A DNA stretch of 64,000 bases, from positions 930,001 to 994,000 of the forward strand of contig OZ245718.1 in NCBI GenBank assembly GCA_965227045.1. Direction: 5' to 3'. The position numbers and the translations under genes were made by a program. The notes under the pieces were generated by a model. The model saw only the letters and a list, made by a program, of their open reading frames with translations. It ran no database searches and had not been told where the DNA came from. Positions 33,674-42,458 of this stretch are shown piece by piece (positions within the stretch are counted from its first letter, which is position 1; each line of letters starts with the position of its first letter). The DNA is from UBA10649 sp965227045. GTDB taxonomy: Bacteria; Actinomycetota; Actinomycetes; S36-B12.

Positions 33674-35341
33674 GTGCCGCTGCGTATCGCCCTCGCCCAG
33701 GTGAACCCCATCGTGGGCGACTTGGCTGGCAACTCCCACATGGTGCGCGATGCGGCCTCGGATGCGGTCAACGCAGGTGCGCGCCTGCTCGTGTTCCCGG
33801 AGATGGTGCTCACCGGCTACCCGGTCGAGGACCTCGCCCTGCGGCCGTCGTTCCAGGACGCCGCGCGCCACACGCTGCTCGACCTGGCCGCCGAGTTGTC
33901 GGACGATGGCTGCAGTGACCTCACCTGCCTGGTTGGGTACCTCGACTACCTGGACGACACCACCGTCATCACAACCGGCCGCCCACGGCGCGCGCCCGTA
34001 AATGCCGCAGCCCTGATTCGTGGTGGCGAGGTCGTCGCCCGCTACATCAAGCACCACCTGCCCAACTACGGCGTCTTCGACGAGGCGCGCTACTTCGTCT
34101 CCGGTGATCAGCCCCTGACCTTCGACGTCGATGGACTCACCATTGGAGTCGCCATCTGCGAGGACCTGTGGCAAGAGGGTGGCCCGGTGGCGTGGGCACG
34201 TGACGCTTCCTGCGACGTGCTCGCGGTTCTCAACGCATCACCGTACGAGCGCGACAAGGACGACGTCCGCCTCGAGTTGTGCACCACCCGCGCGCGGGAG
34301 GCTGGTGCGGTGCTCGTCTACGTCAACATGATCGGCGGACAGGACGAGCTTGTGTTCGACGGCGACTCGATGGTCGTCGATCCTTCCGGCACGCTGCTTG
34401 CACGGGCGCCGCAGTTCGCACCGACGCTGATGATCGTCGACGTCGGCCCAGGCGTCGCACCTGATCCCGTCGTCGCAACCCGGCTCGACACGCTCGCCGA
34501 GGTCTACGCCGCGCTCGTCATGGGACTTCGCGACTACGTCGAGAAGAACGGCTTCACCTCGGTCGTACTGGGCCAGAGCGGTGGCATCGACTCAGCACTG
34601 GTTGCGGCGATCGCGTGCGACGCATTCGGGCCGACCCGTGTCTTCGGCGTCGCGATGCCAAGCAAGTACTCATCGGGTCACTCGGTCGACGACGCCTATG
34701 ACCTTGCTGCGCGCACCGGCATCAACATGCGCACGGTACCGATTGCGCCGATGGTCGACGCCTATCTCGGGTCACTCGAGCTCACCGGTCTGGCGGAGGA
34801 GAACCTGCAGGCGCGAGTACGAGGCACCACGCTCATGGCAATCTCGAACCAGGAAGGCCACCTGGTGCTCGCCACCGGCAACAAGAGCGAGCTGTCCGTC
34901 GGCTACTCCACCATCTACGGCGACGCCGTCGGCGGATTCGCGCCCATCAAGGACGTGCCGAAGACCCTGGTGTGGGAACTGTCGCGGTGGCGCAACGCCG
35001 AGGCCCTCGCGCGCGGCGAGACGCCACCGATTCCACCGAACAGCATCGACAAGGCGCCGAGTGCGGAACTTCGCCCTGACCAGATGGACACCGACAGCCT
35101 TCCGGACTACCTGCTGCTCGATCAGCTGCTTGATGCCTACGTCGCCGGCGACCGCAGCGCGGCCGACCTCGTCGCCGATGGCTTCGAGCCCGAGCTGGTA
35201 GATCGCATCCTGCGGCTTACCGACCTCGCCGAGTACAAGCGACGTCAATATCCCCCAGGCACCAAGATCTCGCTGCGGGCGTTCGGGCGCGACCGGCGCC
35301 TGCCGATTACGACGAAGTGGCGGGAGTCATCCCGGCCATGA
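33674..35341 (+). CDS. nadE: Glutamine-dependent NAD+ synthetase
   Basis: 555 aa. The N-terminal carbon-nitrogen hydrolase domain frees ammonia from glutamine: triad E43 (FPEMVLTGYP), K126 (YIKHHLPNYGVFDE) and C162 (VAICEDLW). The C-terminal domain adenylates and amidates nicotinate adenine dinucleotide: P-loop SGGIDS at 302-307, ATGNKSELSVGYSTIYGD and the closing LPITTKW. Start is the GTG at 33674. It is divergent from glnA2, and its 3' end overlaps the convergent TetR gene by 35 bases. Confidence 0.96.
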   Translation: MPLRIALAQVNPIVGDLAGNSHMVRDAASDAVNAGARLLVFPEMVLTGYPVEDLALRPSFQDAARHTLLDLAAELSDDGCSDLTCLVGYLDYLDDTTVITTGRPRRAPVNAAALIRGGEVVARYIKHHLPNYGVFDEARYFVSGDQPLTFDVDGLTIGVAICEDLWQEGGPVAWARDASCDVLAVLNASPYERDKDDVRLELCTTRAREAGAVLVYVNMIGGQDELVFDGDSMVVDPSGTLLARAPQFAPTLMIVDVGPGVAPDPVVATRLDTLAEVYAALVMGLRDYVEKNGFTSVVLGQSGGIDSALVAAIACDAFGPTRVFGVAMPSKYSSGHSVDDAYDLAARTGINMRTVPIAPMVDAYLGSLELTGLAEENLQARVRGTTLMAISNQEGHLVLATGNKSELSVGYSTIYGDAVGGFAPIKDVPKTLVWELSRWRNAEALARGETPPIPPNSIDKAPSAELRPDQMDTDSLPDYLLLDQLLDAYVAGDRSAADLVADGFEPELVDRILRLTDLAEYKRRQYPPGTKISLRAFGRDRRLPITTKWRESSRP

Positions 35342-35894
35342 TCACGTCGAGCACCGACTCGACGCTGATCTTCGGTCCGATGGTCGCGTTGTCCCACTTA
35401 CCCAGGTAGAGCATCGGCCCGACGAAGATCGGCACGGCAGTGTCGGGATCCAGATCGGACCTCAGCTCCCCCGACGCAATACCGGACTCGATGACGTCGC
35501 GCAGAAGTTGCCGTCGAGGCATGAGCACGCGGCTGCGAACCAGTTCGGCGAACGTCGAGTCCCGTGCGCCCTGGCCCACTGCGTGCGCGAGGATGCGACT
35601 CCACTCGGAGTCCGGCGTGCGACAGCGGATGCCCTCGAGGAGCACGATCAGCTGCTCCCGCACCGGACCGGTCAGCGGACCGGTGGGCAGGTCGTCGTTC
35701 AGCCTCTCGAGCGCGGCGACAATCAGGTCCTCGCGAGCCGGAAATCGCCGATAGACCGTGGTCTTCGCAACGCCGGCCCGCACGGCCACCTCTCCGACGG
35801 AGAACGCCGAGAAGCCCGACTCTGCCAGCACGGCAAGCGCCGCTGCCGTTATGTCGCTGTCGATCCGCTCATCACGCGGGCGCCCCTTGCTCAC
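35307..35894 (-). CDS. TetR-family transcriptional regulator
   Basis: 195 aa. The N-terminal helix-turn-helix is clear (AALAVLAESGFSAFSVGEVAVRAGVAKTTVYRRFPAREDLIVAAL). The C-terminal ligand domain resembles the TetR_C_11/16 types. Its start overlaps the stop of the upstream MFS gene by 4 bases, so it is the second gene of that operon and likely represses the exporter. A 22-bp palindrome at 37694-37715 is a candidate operator. The 3' end runs into nadE. Confidence 0.92.
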   Translation of the reverse strand: MSKGRPRDERIDSDITAAALAVLAESGFSAFSVGEVAVRAGVAKTTVYRRFPAREDLIVAALERLNDDLPTGPLTGPVREQLIVLLEGIRCRTPDSEWSRILAHAVGQGARDSTFAELVRSRVLMPRRQLLRDVIESGIASGELRSDLDPDTAVPIFVGPMLYLGKWDNATIGPKISVESVLDVIMAGMTPATSS

Positions 35895-37651
35895 GCGCGG
35901 GCGTCAGGATTGCCGGCTCCCGATCCCTCGGCCGTCGGCTCGTCGAGGCCCGCCTCGTACTCCTCGGCCGCCTCGGATGCGTAGGCCGCTGCCTCCGTCT
36001 TCACCAACGCATCGGCGGGATCGGCCGCAGCGCCCACCGCGCGATCGCCCTTCTGCGGCGGGGTGATCTTCGGCAGCATGAAACCGACCACTAGCGCCGC
36101 GAGGACGGCGATCGCGAGCGACAGGTACGAGGTCAGGTGAGAGGCCGCGAGGAAGGCATCGAACGCGCCCTGGCGTGCAGTCTCGACGAGCCCGGCCGGC
36201 AGTCCGTTCTGCGCTGCCTGTCCGAGCACGTTGACCGTCGCGATGATCGACTCCGAGGCCGCGTCCTTCGCCGCCTGCGGAACCTGAGCGGGAAGCGCAT
36301 CGAGTCCGGGCTGAAGGTTCGCCGCGTACTGAGTAGCGAGCACGGTGCCGACAACCGCGACGCCGAGCGCACCGAACACCTGACGCACCGTGTTCTGCAC
36401 CGCGGATCCGGCACCAGCGCGAGCCAGTGGGAGCACGTTCTGCATGACGGACGTAGCGGGCGCGATGACCGCACCCATGCCCAGGCCGAACAGGAAGAAC
36501 GTGACGAGCACGACCCAGATTCCGGTGTCCATCTGTAGTCGCGCGAGCGAGAAGAGCGCGAGCGAGACCACGATCAGGCCGGTCGTCATGACGGGCTTGT
36601 AACCGAACCGGCCAACGAGCGCATTGCTTCGCGGCGCGGAGATCAACTGCCCGATAGCGAACGGAAGGAAGCACAGTCCGGCGGCAAGCGTTCCGTAGCC
36701 CCGAAGGATCTGCAGGTAGAACGGCAGCGAGAACGTGATGCCCGACATCGCGAAGAACGCGAGACTCACTGCCGTGAGGCTCACGGCGTATCCGCGATTG
36801 CGGAAGAGCGAGACGTCGAAACTCGCGTGGTCGCTTCGAGCTTCAAGCCACAAGAACAACGCGATGAGCAGGGCACCGATGATGACCGGGATCACAACCG
36901 AGGGTGAGAGCCAGTTGCGCGTCGACGATGCGTCGATGATGCCGTAGATCAAGAAGACCAGCCCGGCGAAGGACAGCACCAGGCCCGGGATGTCTAGCTT
37001 CCGCGCTCCAGCGCTCTTCGTCTCGGGGACGATGCGCCAGATGAAGTAGAGGCCGACGATGACGATCGGGACGTTGATCAAGAAGACCGAGCCCCAGTCG
37101 TTGCCTGTGAGCCAACTGCTCCAGCTCGGGTGCGCGAGAAGCAGTCCACCGAGAACCGGGCCCAGCGCAACTGCCGCGCCGACGCCCGCGGCCCACATGC
37201 CGATGGCCCGGCCGCGCTCGTGCGGGGGGAACACCACGGTGATGATGGCCAGTGTGGTCGGCAACACTGCCGCGCCGCCGATTCCCATGATCGCGCGGAA
37301 GCCGATGAGCATGCCGGACGAGACAGAGAAGGCGCACACGAGCGATCCCAGGCCAAAGATGATCAGGCCGATCATGAGGACCTTCTTGCGACCGTACTTG
37401 TCGCCGACAACGCCCCAGGTGAACAGCAACGAGGCGAATACGAGGATGTAGGCGTCGATGGCCCAGACGAGCTGACTCTGCGACGCATCGAGGTCGCTTT
37501 GAATCGTCGGGAGGGCGATGTTGAGGATCGTGTTGTCGAGAACGACGACCAGGAGGCTGACGACGAGTACGGCGAGGATCGGCCAGCGGCGCGGATGCCC
37601 GGCGCCCGAGGTCATCCAGGATTCTGTGTCCTTGGCTTGCGTCGCTTCCAT
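35891..37651 (-). CDS. MFS multidrug exporter, DHA2 (14-helix) family
   Basis: 586 aa from the ATG at 37651, which has AGGAGAG just upstream; an earlier in-frame ATG at 37738 lacks a ribosome site and would overlap the operator. Many membrane helices are visible. The DHA2 motif LDNTILNIALPTIQSDL in helix 1, the motif A GVVGDKYGRKKVLMIG after helix 2 and GPVLGGLLL (motif C) in helix 5 support proton-driven drug export. The hydrophilic C-terminal 60 residues are acidic. Operon with the TetR gene. Confidence 0.93.
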   Translation of the reverse strand: MEATQAKDTESWMTSGAGHPRRWPILAVLVVSLLVVVLDNTILNIALPTIQSDLDASQSQLVWAIDAYILVFASLLFTWGVVGDKYGRKKVLMIGLIIFGLGSLVCAFSVSSGMLIGFRAIMGIGGAAVLPTTLAIITVVFPPHERGRAIGMWAAGVGAAVALGPVLGGLLLAHPSWSSWLTGNDWGSVFLINVPIVIVGLYFIWRIVPETKSAGARKLDIPGLVLSFAGLVFLIYGIIDASSTRNWLSPSVVIPVIIGALLIALFLWLEARSDHASFDVSLFRNRGYAVSLTAVSLAFFAMSGITFSLPFYLQILRGYGTLAAGLCFLPFAIGQLISAPRSNALVGRFGYKPVMTTGLIVVSLALFSLARLQMDTGIWVVLVTFFLFGLGMGAVIAPATSVMQNVLPLARAGAGSAVQNTVRQVFGALGVAVVGTVLATQYAANLQPGLDALPAQVPQAAKDAASESIIATVNVLGQAAQNGLPAGLVETARQGAFDAFLAASHLTSYLSLAIAVLAALVVGFMLPKITPPQKGDRAVGAAADPADALVKTEAAAYASEAAEEYEAGLDEPTAEGSGAGNPDARA

Positions 37652-37693
37652 GTCTCTCCTCCGCCGAACGTGCATTCCCAGACCGAAATCAAT

Positions 37694-37715
37694 TACGAAA
37701 CGGCACCGTAGCGTA
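37694..37715. promoter_or_regulatory. Candidate TetR operator
   Basis: A 22-bp dyad, TACG..ACGG..CCGT..CGTA, with eight symmetric pairs per side, 43 bases upstream of the MFS start. Size and symmetry fit a TetR-dimer site, and the only TetR gene nearby lies in the same operon. Confidence 0.6.
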
Positions 37716-37816
37716 TATCGAGTTGTGATGAAAGCCATGCCCTGTCAGCGCGCGCCGTATGCGATCATGAGCAGGTCCGGGGACTCCACAACGGAGCCTC
37801 GAGATTGGAGCAGGCG

Positions 37817-38635
37817 ATGTCCTTCTATGGCGTGCCCGACGGCCGACGCGTAACGATGCGCGATCTGGCGGAGGCAACCCGACGTGGCGAGAAGTGGCCG
37901 ATGATCACGGCCTACGACGCCCTCACCGCACGAATCTTCGACGATGCTGGCATTCCGGCGATGCTCGTCGGCGACTCGGCGGCAATGGTCGTGTACGGAC
38001 ACGACTCGACGCTGCCCGTCACCGTCGACGAACTGATCCCCCTGGTGCGCGCCGTTGTGCGTGGCAGTTCGCGCGCGCTCGTCGTGGCCGACCTGCCGTT
38101 CGGCTCGTACCAACTGTCTCCCGCACAGGCGCTCGAGACGTCCTCCGCATTCATGAAGGAGGGTGGCGCGCACGCGGTCAAGCTCGAGGGTGGCGCTCCC
38201 GTTCTTCCCCAGGTCGAGGCACTGGCCAACGCGGGCATCCCTGTCATCGGCCACCTCGGACTCACCCCGCAGTCGGTGAACCTCCTCGGCGGATACCGCG
38301 TCCAGGGCCGCGGCGAGGCCGGCGAGAACCTCATGCGCGATGCGAAGGCGATGGAGGCCGCGGGCGCGAGCGCGATCGTCCTCGAAGTCGTTCCCGCCGA
38401 ACTGGCCGCACGCGTCAGCGAGGTGCTGACCATCCCGACGATCGGTATCGGCGCAGGTAGCGCAACCGACGCTCAGGTCCTGGTGTGGCAGGACCTCGTC
38501 GGGCTTACACCCTCGGTGCCCAAGTTCGTCAAGCAGTACGCCGACGTGCGCACTGTCATCGCTGACGCGGTTACGGCCTGGAGTGCGGATGTTGCATCGG
38601 GTGCGTATCCCGCGCCGGAGCACGAATACGCGTAG
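37817..38635 (+). CDS. panB: 3-methyl-2-oxobutanoate hydroxymethyltransferase
   Basis: 272 aa, first committed enzyme of pantothenate synthesis, folate-dependent. Motifs ITAYDALTARIFDDAG, VGDSAAMVVYGHDSTLPVT, MKEGGAHAVKLEGG and HLGLTPQSVN are present, and a glutamate in VLEVVP acts as the metal-site or catalytic residue. The ATG at 37817 has GGAG 6 bases upstream. No panC or panD is adjacent. Pantothenate feeds the 4'-phosphopantetheine of AcpP in this window. Confidence 0.95.
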   Translation: MSFYGVPDGRRVTMRDLAEATRRGEKWPMITAYDALTARIFDDAGIPAMLVGDSAAMVVYGHDSTLPVTVDELIPLVRAVVRGSSRALVVADLPFGSYQLSPAQALETSSAFMKEGGAHAVKLEGGAPVLPQVEALANAGIPVIGHLGLTPQSVNLLGGYRVQGRGEAGENLMRDAKAMEAAGASAIVLEVVPAELAARVSEVLTIPTIGIGAGSATDAQVLVWQDLVGLTPSVPKFVKQYADVRTVIADAVTAWSADVASGAYPAPEHEYA

Positions 38636-38638
38636 CTG

Positions 38639-39325
38639 CTACACGTCGGTGATGCGAACTCCGGCGTGGGCCTTGTAACGACGGTTGATCGAGATCAGGT
38701 TTGCCGTGAGCGCTTCTACCTGACCGGCATTGCGCAGTCGTCCGCCGAACACACCCCTGATACCCGGGATCAGGTCGGCGAGTGCCTGCACCACATCCGT
38801 CGCCTCGCGGTCATCGCCGAGAACGAGTACGTCGGTGTCGATAGTCGCCACCGACTCATCGAGAAGAAGCACCGCCGAGATGTGGTGGAAGGCCGCGACC
38901 ACTCGGCTGCCGGTGAGGATGCGCGCCGCCTGCTGCGCGGCTGATCCGTCGTCCACCGCGAGTCCGAACGCGCCCTGCTTGTCGAAGCCCAGCGGATTGA
39001 CGCAATCGACGACGATCTTTCCGTTGAGCGGCTCAACGAGGCTCTCGAGCAGCGCCTCGTGCCCATCCCAGGGAACCGCGACGATGACGATGTCGGACTC
39101 GCGCGCGCAGTCCTCGTTCGATGCGCCGCTCACTCCGACGTTCAGTGCTGCAGCAACGTCCGCGGCCCGCGCTGCATCACGTGAGCCGATGGTGACGGAC
39201 TGGCCGGCCATCGCCAGGCGGCGCGCCAGCCCCCGGCCTTGATCACCAGTCCCGCCGAGTACGCCGACGCGTAGCGCGGAGATGTCGATGACGGCTGGGA
39301 CCTCGGGAGCGTTGGGTTCAGTCAC
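38639..39325 (-). CDS. npdG: NADPH-dependent F420 reductase (Fno/Npd type)
   Basis: 228 aa from a GTG at 39325. The start VGVLGGTGDQGRGLARRLAMAGQSVTIGSR is the nucleotide-binding signature of F420:NADP oxidoreductases. IVAVPWDGH, VVDCVNPLGFD and GRLRNAGQVEALTANLISIN follow. It interconverts NADPH and reduced F420, which implies the organism uses F420. Stop is 3 bases from the convergent panB stop. Start is divergent from the MFS gene with 27 bases between, so at least one of the two mRNAs may be leaderless. Confidence 0.9.
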   Translation of the reverse strand: MTEPNAPEVPAVIDISALRVGVLGGTGDQGRGLARRLAMAGQSVTIGSRDAARAADVAAALNVGVSGASNEDCARESDIVIVAVPWDGHEALLESLVEPLNGKIVVDCVNPLGFDKQGAFGLAVDDGSAAQQAARILTGSRVVAAFHHISAVLLLDESVATIDTDVLVLGDDREATDVVQALADLIPGIRGVFGGRLRNAGQVEALTANLISINRRYKAHAGVRITDV

Positions 39326-39352
39326 GAGCCGCGATCCTGCCACACTTCCCCG

Positions 39353-40654
39353 ATGGCCGCTTCTGGAGACGAGGTGACGGGAAGTTGGCTGTCGCGTCTT
39401 CGCCTGGACGTCACGCCGCTTCGCCAGTCGCGCGACTACCGCTTCATCTTCGCAAGCGGACTCATCACATTCCTGGGCTCGATGATCACGTACGTAGCGT
39501 TGCCCTTCCAAGTCGCACAACTCACCGGCTCGTTCGTGGCTGTCGGCCTGATCGGACTCTTCCAGCTCGTTCCGCTCGTGGTCTTCGGGCTGTACGGCGG
39601 ATCACTTGCTGATTCGGTCGACCGACGCACCATGGTCCTGTGCACGGAGCTTGCGGCCGGGCTGCTGATTTCGGCGCTGCTGGTCAACGCGCTACTGCCG
39701 AGCCCGCACCTGTGGGTGCTCTATGTCGTCGCGATGTCGCTCGCGGTCACCGACGGACTGCAACGACCGTCTCTCGACGCGATGATCCCTCGCGTCGTGG
39801 CACACGACCAGCTCGCTGCCGCCGGGGCGCTCAACGCGTTGAAGTACCAACTGGGCACCATCGTCGGACCGGCCCTCGGCGGCATTCTCATCAGCGTCGG
39901 AGGCCTCCAGACTGCGTACGGCGTCGACGTGGTGACCTTCGTCGTGTCGGTGACTCTTCTCTGGCGAATCCGCAGTATCAGGGTCGCTACTGAGTCGTCG
40001 GAGCGTGCAACTCTGCGACACGTCGCAGAAGGAGTGCGCTACGCGTGGAGTCGCAAGGACCTGATGGGGACGTACGCGGTCGATCTGATCGCGATGATCT
40101 TCGCGTTCCCGTACACGTTGTTCCCCTTTCTCGCCGAGGAGCTCGGTGCACCCTGGGCATTGGGCCTGTTGTACTCGGCCGCTGCCGTCGGCTCGTTGAT
40201 CGTCACGCTGACGAGCGGATGGACGTCGAAGGTGCACCGACATGGCCGCGCGATTGTCTACGCCGCAGCACTGTGGGGCCTTGGCATCGCGTTGGTCGGA
40301 GTGACGTCGTCACTACCGCTTGTCCTGCTGTTTCTCGTCGTCGCGGGAGGTGCCGACATGGTGAGCGGCATCTTCCGATTGACGATGTGGAACCAGACGA
40401 TTCCCGACGAAGTGCGCGGACGCATGGCAGGAATCGAACTTCTTAGTTACTCCGTCGGACCACTGCTCGGTCAGGTGCGAAGCAGCACTGCGGCGTCTTT
40501 GACATCGCTGCGCATGTCGTTCTTCTCTGGTGGAGTGTTGTGCATCATCGGAGTCGGTCTCAGCGCAATTGTGTTGCCATCATTGTGGAATTACGACGAT
40601 CGAACGAACGAGGATGCTGTGCGCGAACGCGAACGGCGTCGCTCCATCGAGTGA
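39353..40654 (+). CDS. MFS transporter, EntS/MFS_3-like
   Basis: 433 aa with about 12 hydrophobic helices. RDYRFIFASGLITFLGSMITYVALPFQVAQLTGSF and GGSLADSVDRRTMVL (a motif-A-like loop) match the MFS_3 group that includes the enterobactin exporter EntS. The loop DEVRGRMAGIELLSYSVGPLLGQ is also typical. The substrate cannot be told. A hairpin at 40670-40697 follows the stop. Confidence 0.85.
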   Translation: MAASGDEVTGSWLSRLRLDVTPLRQSRDYRFIFASGLITFLGSMITYVALPFQVAQLTGSFVAVGLIGLFQLVPLVVFGLYGGSLADSVDRRTMVLCTELAAGLLISALLVNALLPSPHLWVLYVVAMSLAVTDGLQRPSLDAMIPRVVAHDQLAAAGALNALKYQLGTIVGPALGGILISVGGLQTAYGVDVVTFVVSVTLLWRIRSIRVATESSERATLRHVAEGVRYAWSRKDLMGTYAVDLIAMIFAFPYTLFPFLAEELGAPWALGLLYSAAAVGSLIVTLTSGWTSKVHRHGRAIVYAAALWGLGIALVGVTSSLPLVLLFLVVAGGADMVSGIFRLTMWNQTIPDEVRGRMAGIELLSYSVGPLLGQVRSSTAASLTSLRMSFFSGGVLCIIGVGLSAIVLPSLWNYDDRTNEDAVRERERRRSIE

Positions 40655-40669
40655 ATCTCCTTGCAGTTC

Positions 40670-40697
40670 GTGCGCGCATGAGTGCACACGCGCGCAC
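40670..40697 (+). terminator. Hairpin after the MFS gene
   Basis: GTGCGCGC (40670-40677) pairs with GCGCGCAC (40690-40697) across a 12-base loop, 16 bases after the stop. No T-tract; a possible transcript end. Confidence 0.4.
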
Positions 40698-40817
40698 GAC
40701 AACGCCGACACGCGTTGCGTTTTCGACGCGAATGCCTTTGCGTTATGCACGTTGCTCTGTCAAAGTTGTAATACGCAACTCTGCGGAAGAGCAGAGAACA
40801 ACGACACTGGAGGCACC

Positions 40818-41252
40818 GTGGCGGTCGCAAAGAAGACCACACGCAAGGCACCGGCAAAGAAAGCCGCGCCGCGCAAGGCAGCAGTCAAGAAGGCTCCGGC
40901 CCGTAAGGCAGCTGTGAAGAAGGCACCGGCCAAGAAGGCTGTTGCAAAGAAGGCTCCGGTCCGCAAGGCCGCAGCGAAGAAGGCCCCCGCACGCAAGGCG
41001 CCTGTGAAGAAGGCAGCGGCGAAGAAGGCTCCCGCCAAGAAGGCACCGGCCAAGAAGGCTGTTGCAAAGAAGGCTCCGGTCCGCAAGGCCGCAGCGAAGA
41101 AGGCCCCCGCCAAGAAGGCACCGGCCAAGAAGGCTGTTGCAAAGAAGGCTCCGGTCCGCAAGGCCGCAGCGAAGAAGGCCCCCGCGCGCAAGACTGTTGC
41201 TCGCAAGGCGCCTGCTCGCAAGGCTCCCGCACGCAAGGCCGCCGGTCGCTAA
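40818..41252 (+). CDS. Histone H1-like lysine/alanine/proline-rich DNA-binding protein
   Basis: 144 aa from a GTG with GGAGG 4 bases upstream. Nearly the whole protein is built of short repeats of the type KKAPxRKA or KKAxxKKA, using almost only K, A, R, P and V. It has no folded domain and no acidic residue. Such tails occur in Hc1-like proteins and actinobacterial HU/Lsr2-associated proteins; this one lacks an HU domain. It should bind DNA non-specifically and condense the nucleoid. It stands alone and ends at a strong terminator. Confidence 0.85.
   Translation: MAVAKKTTRKAPAKKAAPRKAAVKKAPARKAAVKKAPAKKAVAKKAPVRKAAAKKAPARKAPVKKAAAKKAPAKKAPAKKAVAKKAPVRKAAAKKAPAKKAPAKKAVAKKAPVRKAAAKKAPARKTVARKAPARKAPARKAAGR
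40918..41185 (+). repeat. Three identical 73-bp repeats inside the H1-like gene
   Basis: The same 73 bases occur at 40918-40990, 41038-41110 and 41113-41185, all in frame, with spacings of 120 and 75. Identity at third positions shows recent duplication or ongoing gene conversion, not just a biased amino-acid composition. Confidence 0.85.
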
Positions 41253-41276
41253 ACCCGACCGCGTCCCTGTACGCAG

Positions 41277-41310
41277 AAAGAGGCCCGCACCGATTGGTGC
41301 GGGCCTCTTT
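41277..41310. terminator. Strong bidirectional intrinsic terminator
   Basis: The 15-base arms AAAGAGGCCCGCACC (41277-41291) and the exact complement (41296-41310) surround a GATT loop, and the stem ends in TTT on both strands. It serves the H1-like gene and the convergent small gene at 41335-41493. Confidence 0.92.
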
Positions 41311-41334
41311 CCTTGTGCGCAGGTCGACGAGTTG

Positions 41335-41493
41335 TCAGTCCTCGTCGGCGTCGAACGCCTCGTTACGGGCCTTCGCCGTCTCGATTGCATTGCCCGCCTC
41401 GGCCTCCGTGTCGTACGGACCCATGCGCTCAGCGTTTGGGCAGCCGACGTCTGGCTCGACCTTCTGATGAATCAAGCAGTAGTACCAGCTCAT
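41335..41493 (-). CDS. Small conserved actinobacterial protein next to map
   Basis: 52 aa, MSWYYCLIHQKVEPDVGCPNAERMGPYDTEAEA and an acidic end FDADED. The two cysteines (CLIH and GCPN) might bind a metal. GGGAGAG precedes the ATG. I recall similar small proteins beside methionine aminopeptidase in actinomycetes; the function is unknown. An upstream in-frame ATG would add 14 residues without a ribosome site. Confidence 0.75.
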   Translation of the reverse strand: MSWYYCLIHQKVEPDVGCPNAERMGPYDTEAEAGNAIETAKARNEAFDADED

Positions 41494-41576
41494 GACTCTC
41501 CCGTCGTCCGACAGGTCGCTGGCCGCGCCCGTCACCGGTAAACATAGCGAGGGCTCCTCCTACCTAGACTGGCGCT

Positions 41577-42458
41577 ATGCGACTGCGCGGGCCCCTGCAA
41601 CCTGGACGCGTGTCGCCGTTGCGTTCGGTGCCGGAGTCGATCACACGGCCGGAGTACGTCGGCAAGACGTCGCCCGCGCCGTACGAAGGCCCTGAGGTCA
41701 AGGATGCGGACACGATTGCGGCAATGCGCATCGCCGGGCGCATCGCTGCCGATGCACTTGCCGAGGTCGGCAAGGCGATCAAGCCGGGCGTGACAACCGA
41801 CGACCTCGATCGCGTCGGTCACGAGTACCTCTGCGCTCACGGTGCATACCCGTCGACTCTCGGCTACCGGCAGTTTCCCAAGTCACTGTGCACATCGTTG
41901 AACGAGGTCATCTGCCACGGCATCCCCGACACGACCGTTCTCGAGGACGGGGACATCTGCAATATCGACATCACGGCATTCATCGGTGGCGTGCACGGCG
42001 ACACCAACGCGACGTTCCTCGTCGGTGACGTCGACGACGAGGTCCAACTACTGGTCGAGCGGACGCGGGAGGCAACTCGTCGCGGAATTCGCGCCGTCGC
42101 ACCCGGGCGGCCCATCAGTGTCATAGGTCGAGTCATCGAGAGCTACGCCAGGCGGTTCGGCTACGGAGTCGTTCGCGACTTCACCGGACACGGCATCGGC
42201 ACGTCATTCCACAGCGGCCTCGTCATCCCGCACTATGACGACCCGCGGCACGACACCCCGATCGTCGCAGGGATGACCTTCACCATTGAGCCCATGATCG
42301 CGCTCGGAACGTACGACTATGAGATGTGGGACGACGACTGGACGGTCGTCACCAAGGATCGCAAGTGGACGGCGCAGTTCGAGCACACCCTGGTCGTCAC
42401 TGACACGGGCTGCGACATCCTTACCCTTCCAACTGGAACCGACGATGGGAACTGGTAG
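41577..42458 (+). CDS. map: Methionine aminopeptidase type I
   Basis: 293 aa, with a 40-residue N-terminal extension (MRLRGPLQPGRVSP...) carrying the proline-rich linker typical of actinobacterial MetAP1c. It removes the initiator methionine. Metal ligands are D131 and D142 (NIDITAFIGGVHGDTNATF), H205 (GHGIG), E238 (FTIEPM) and E269 (QFEHT). The downstream ppgK start is immediately after the stop. Confidence 0.95.
   Translation: MRLRGPLQPGRVSPLRSVPESITRPEYVGKTSPAPYEGPEVKDADTIAAMRIAGRIAADALAEVGKAIKPGVTTDDLDRVGHEYLCAHGAYPSTLGYRQFPKSLCTSLNEVICHGIPDTTVLEDGDICNIDITAFIGGVHGDTNATFLVGDVDDEVQLLVERTREATRRGIRAVAPGRPISVIGRVIESYARRFGYGVVRDFTGHGIGTSFHSGLVIPHYDDPRHDTPIVAGMTFTIEPMIALGTYDYEMWDDDWTVVTKDRKWTAQFEHTLVVTDTGCDILTLPTGTDDGNW

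Noticed and set aside
40818..41252. Direct repeats that might look like a CRISPR array
   Set aside because: The units are in frame, unequally spaced and code a basic repeat protein; there are no unique spacers and no cas genes.
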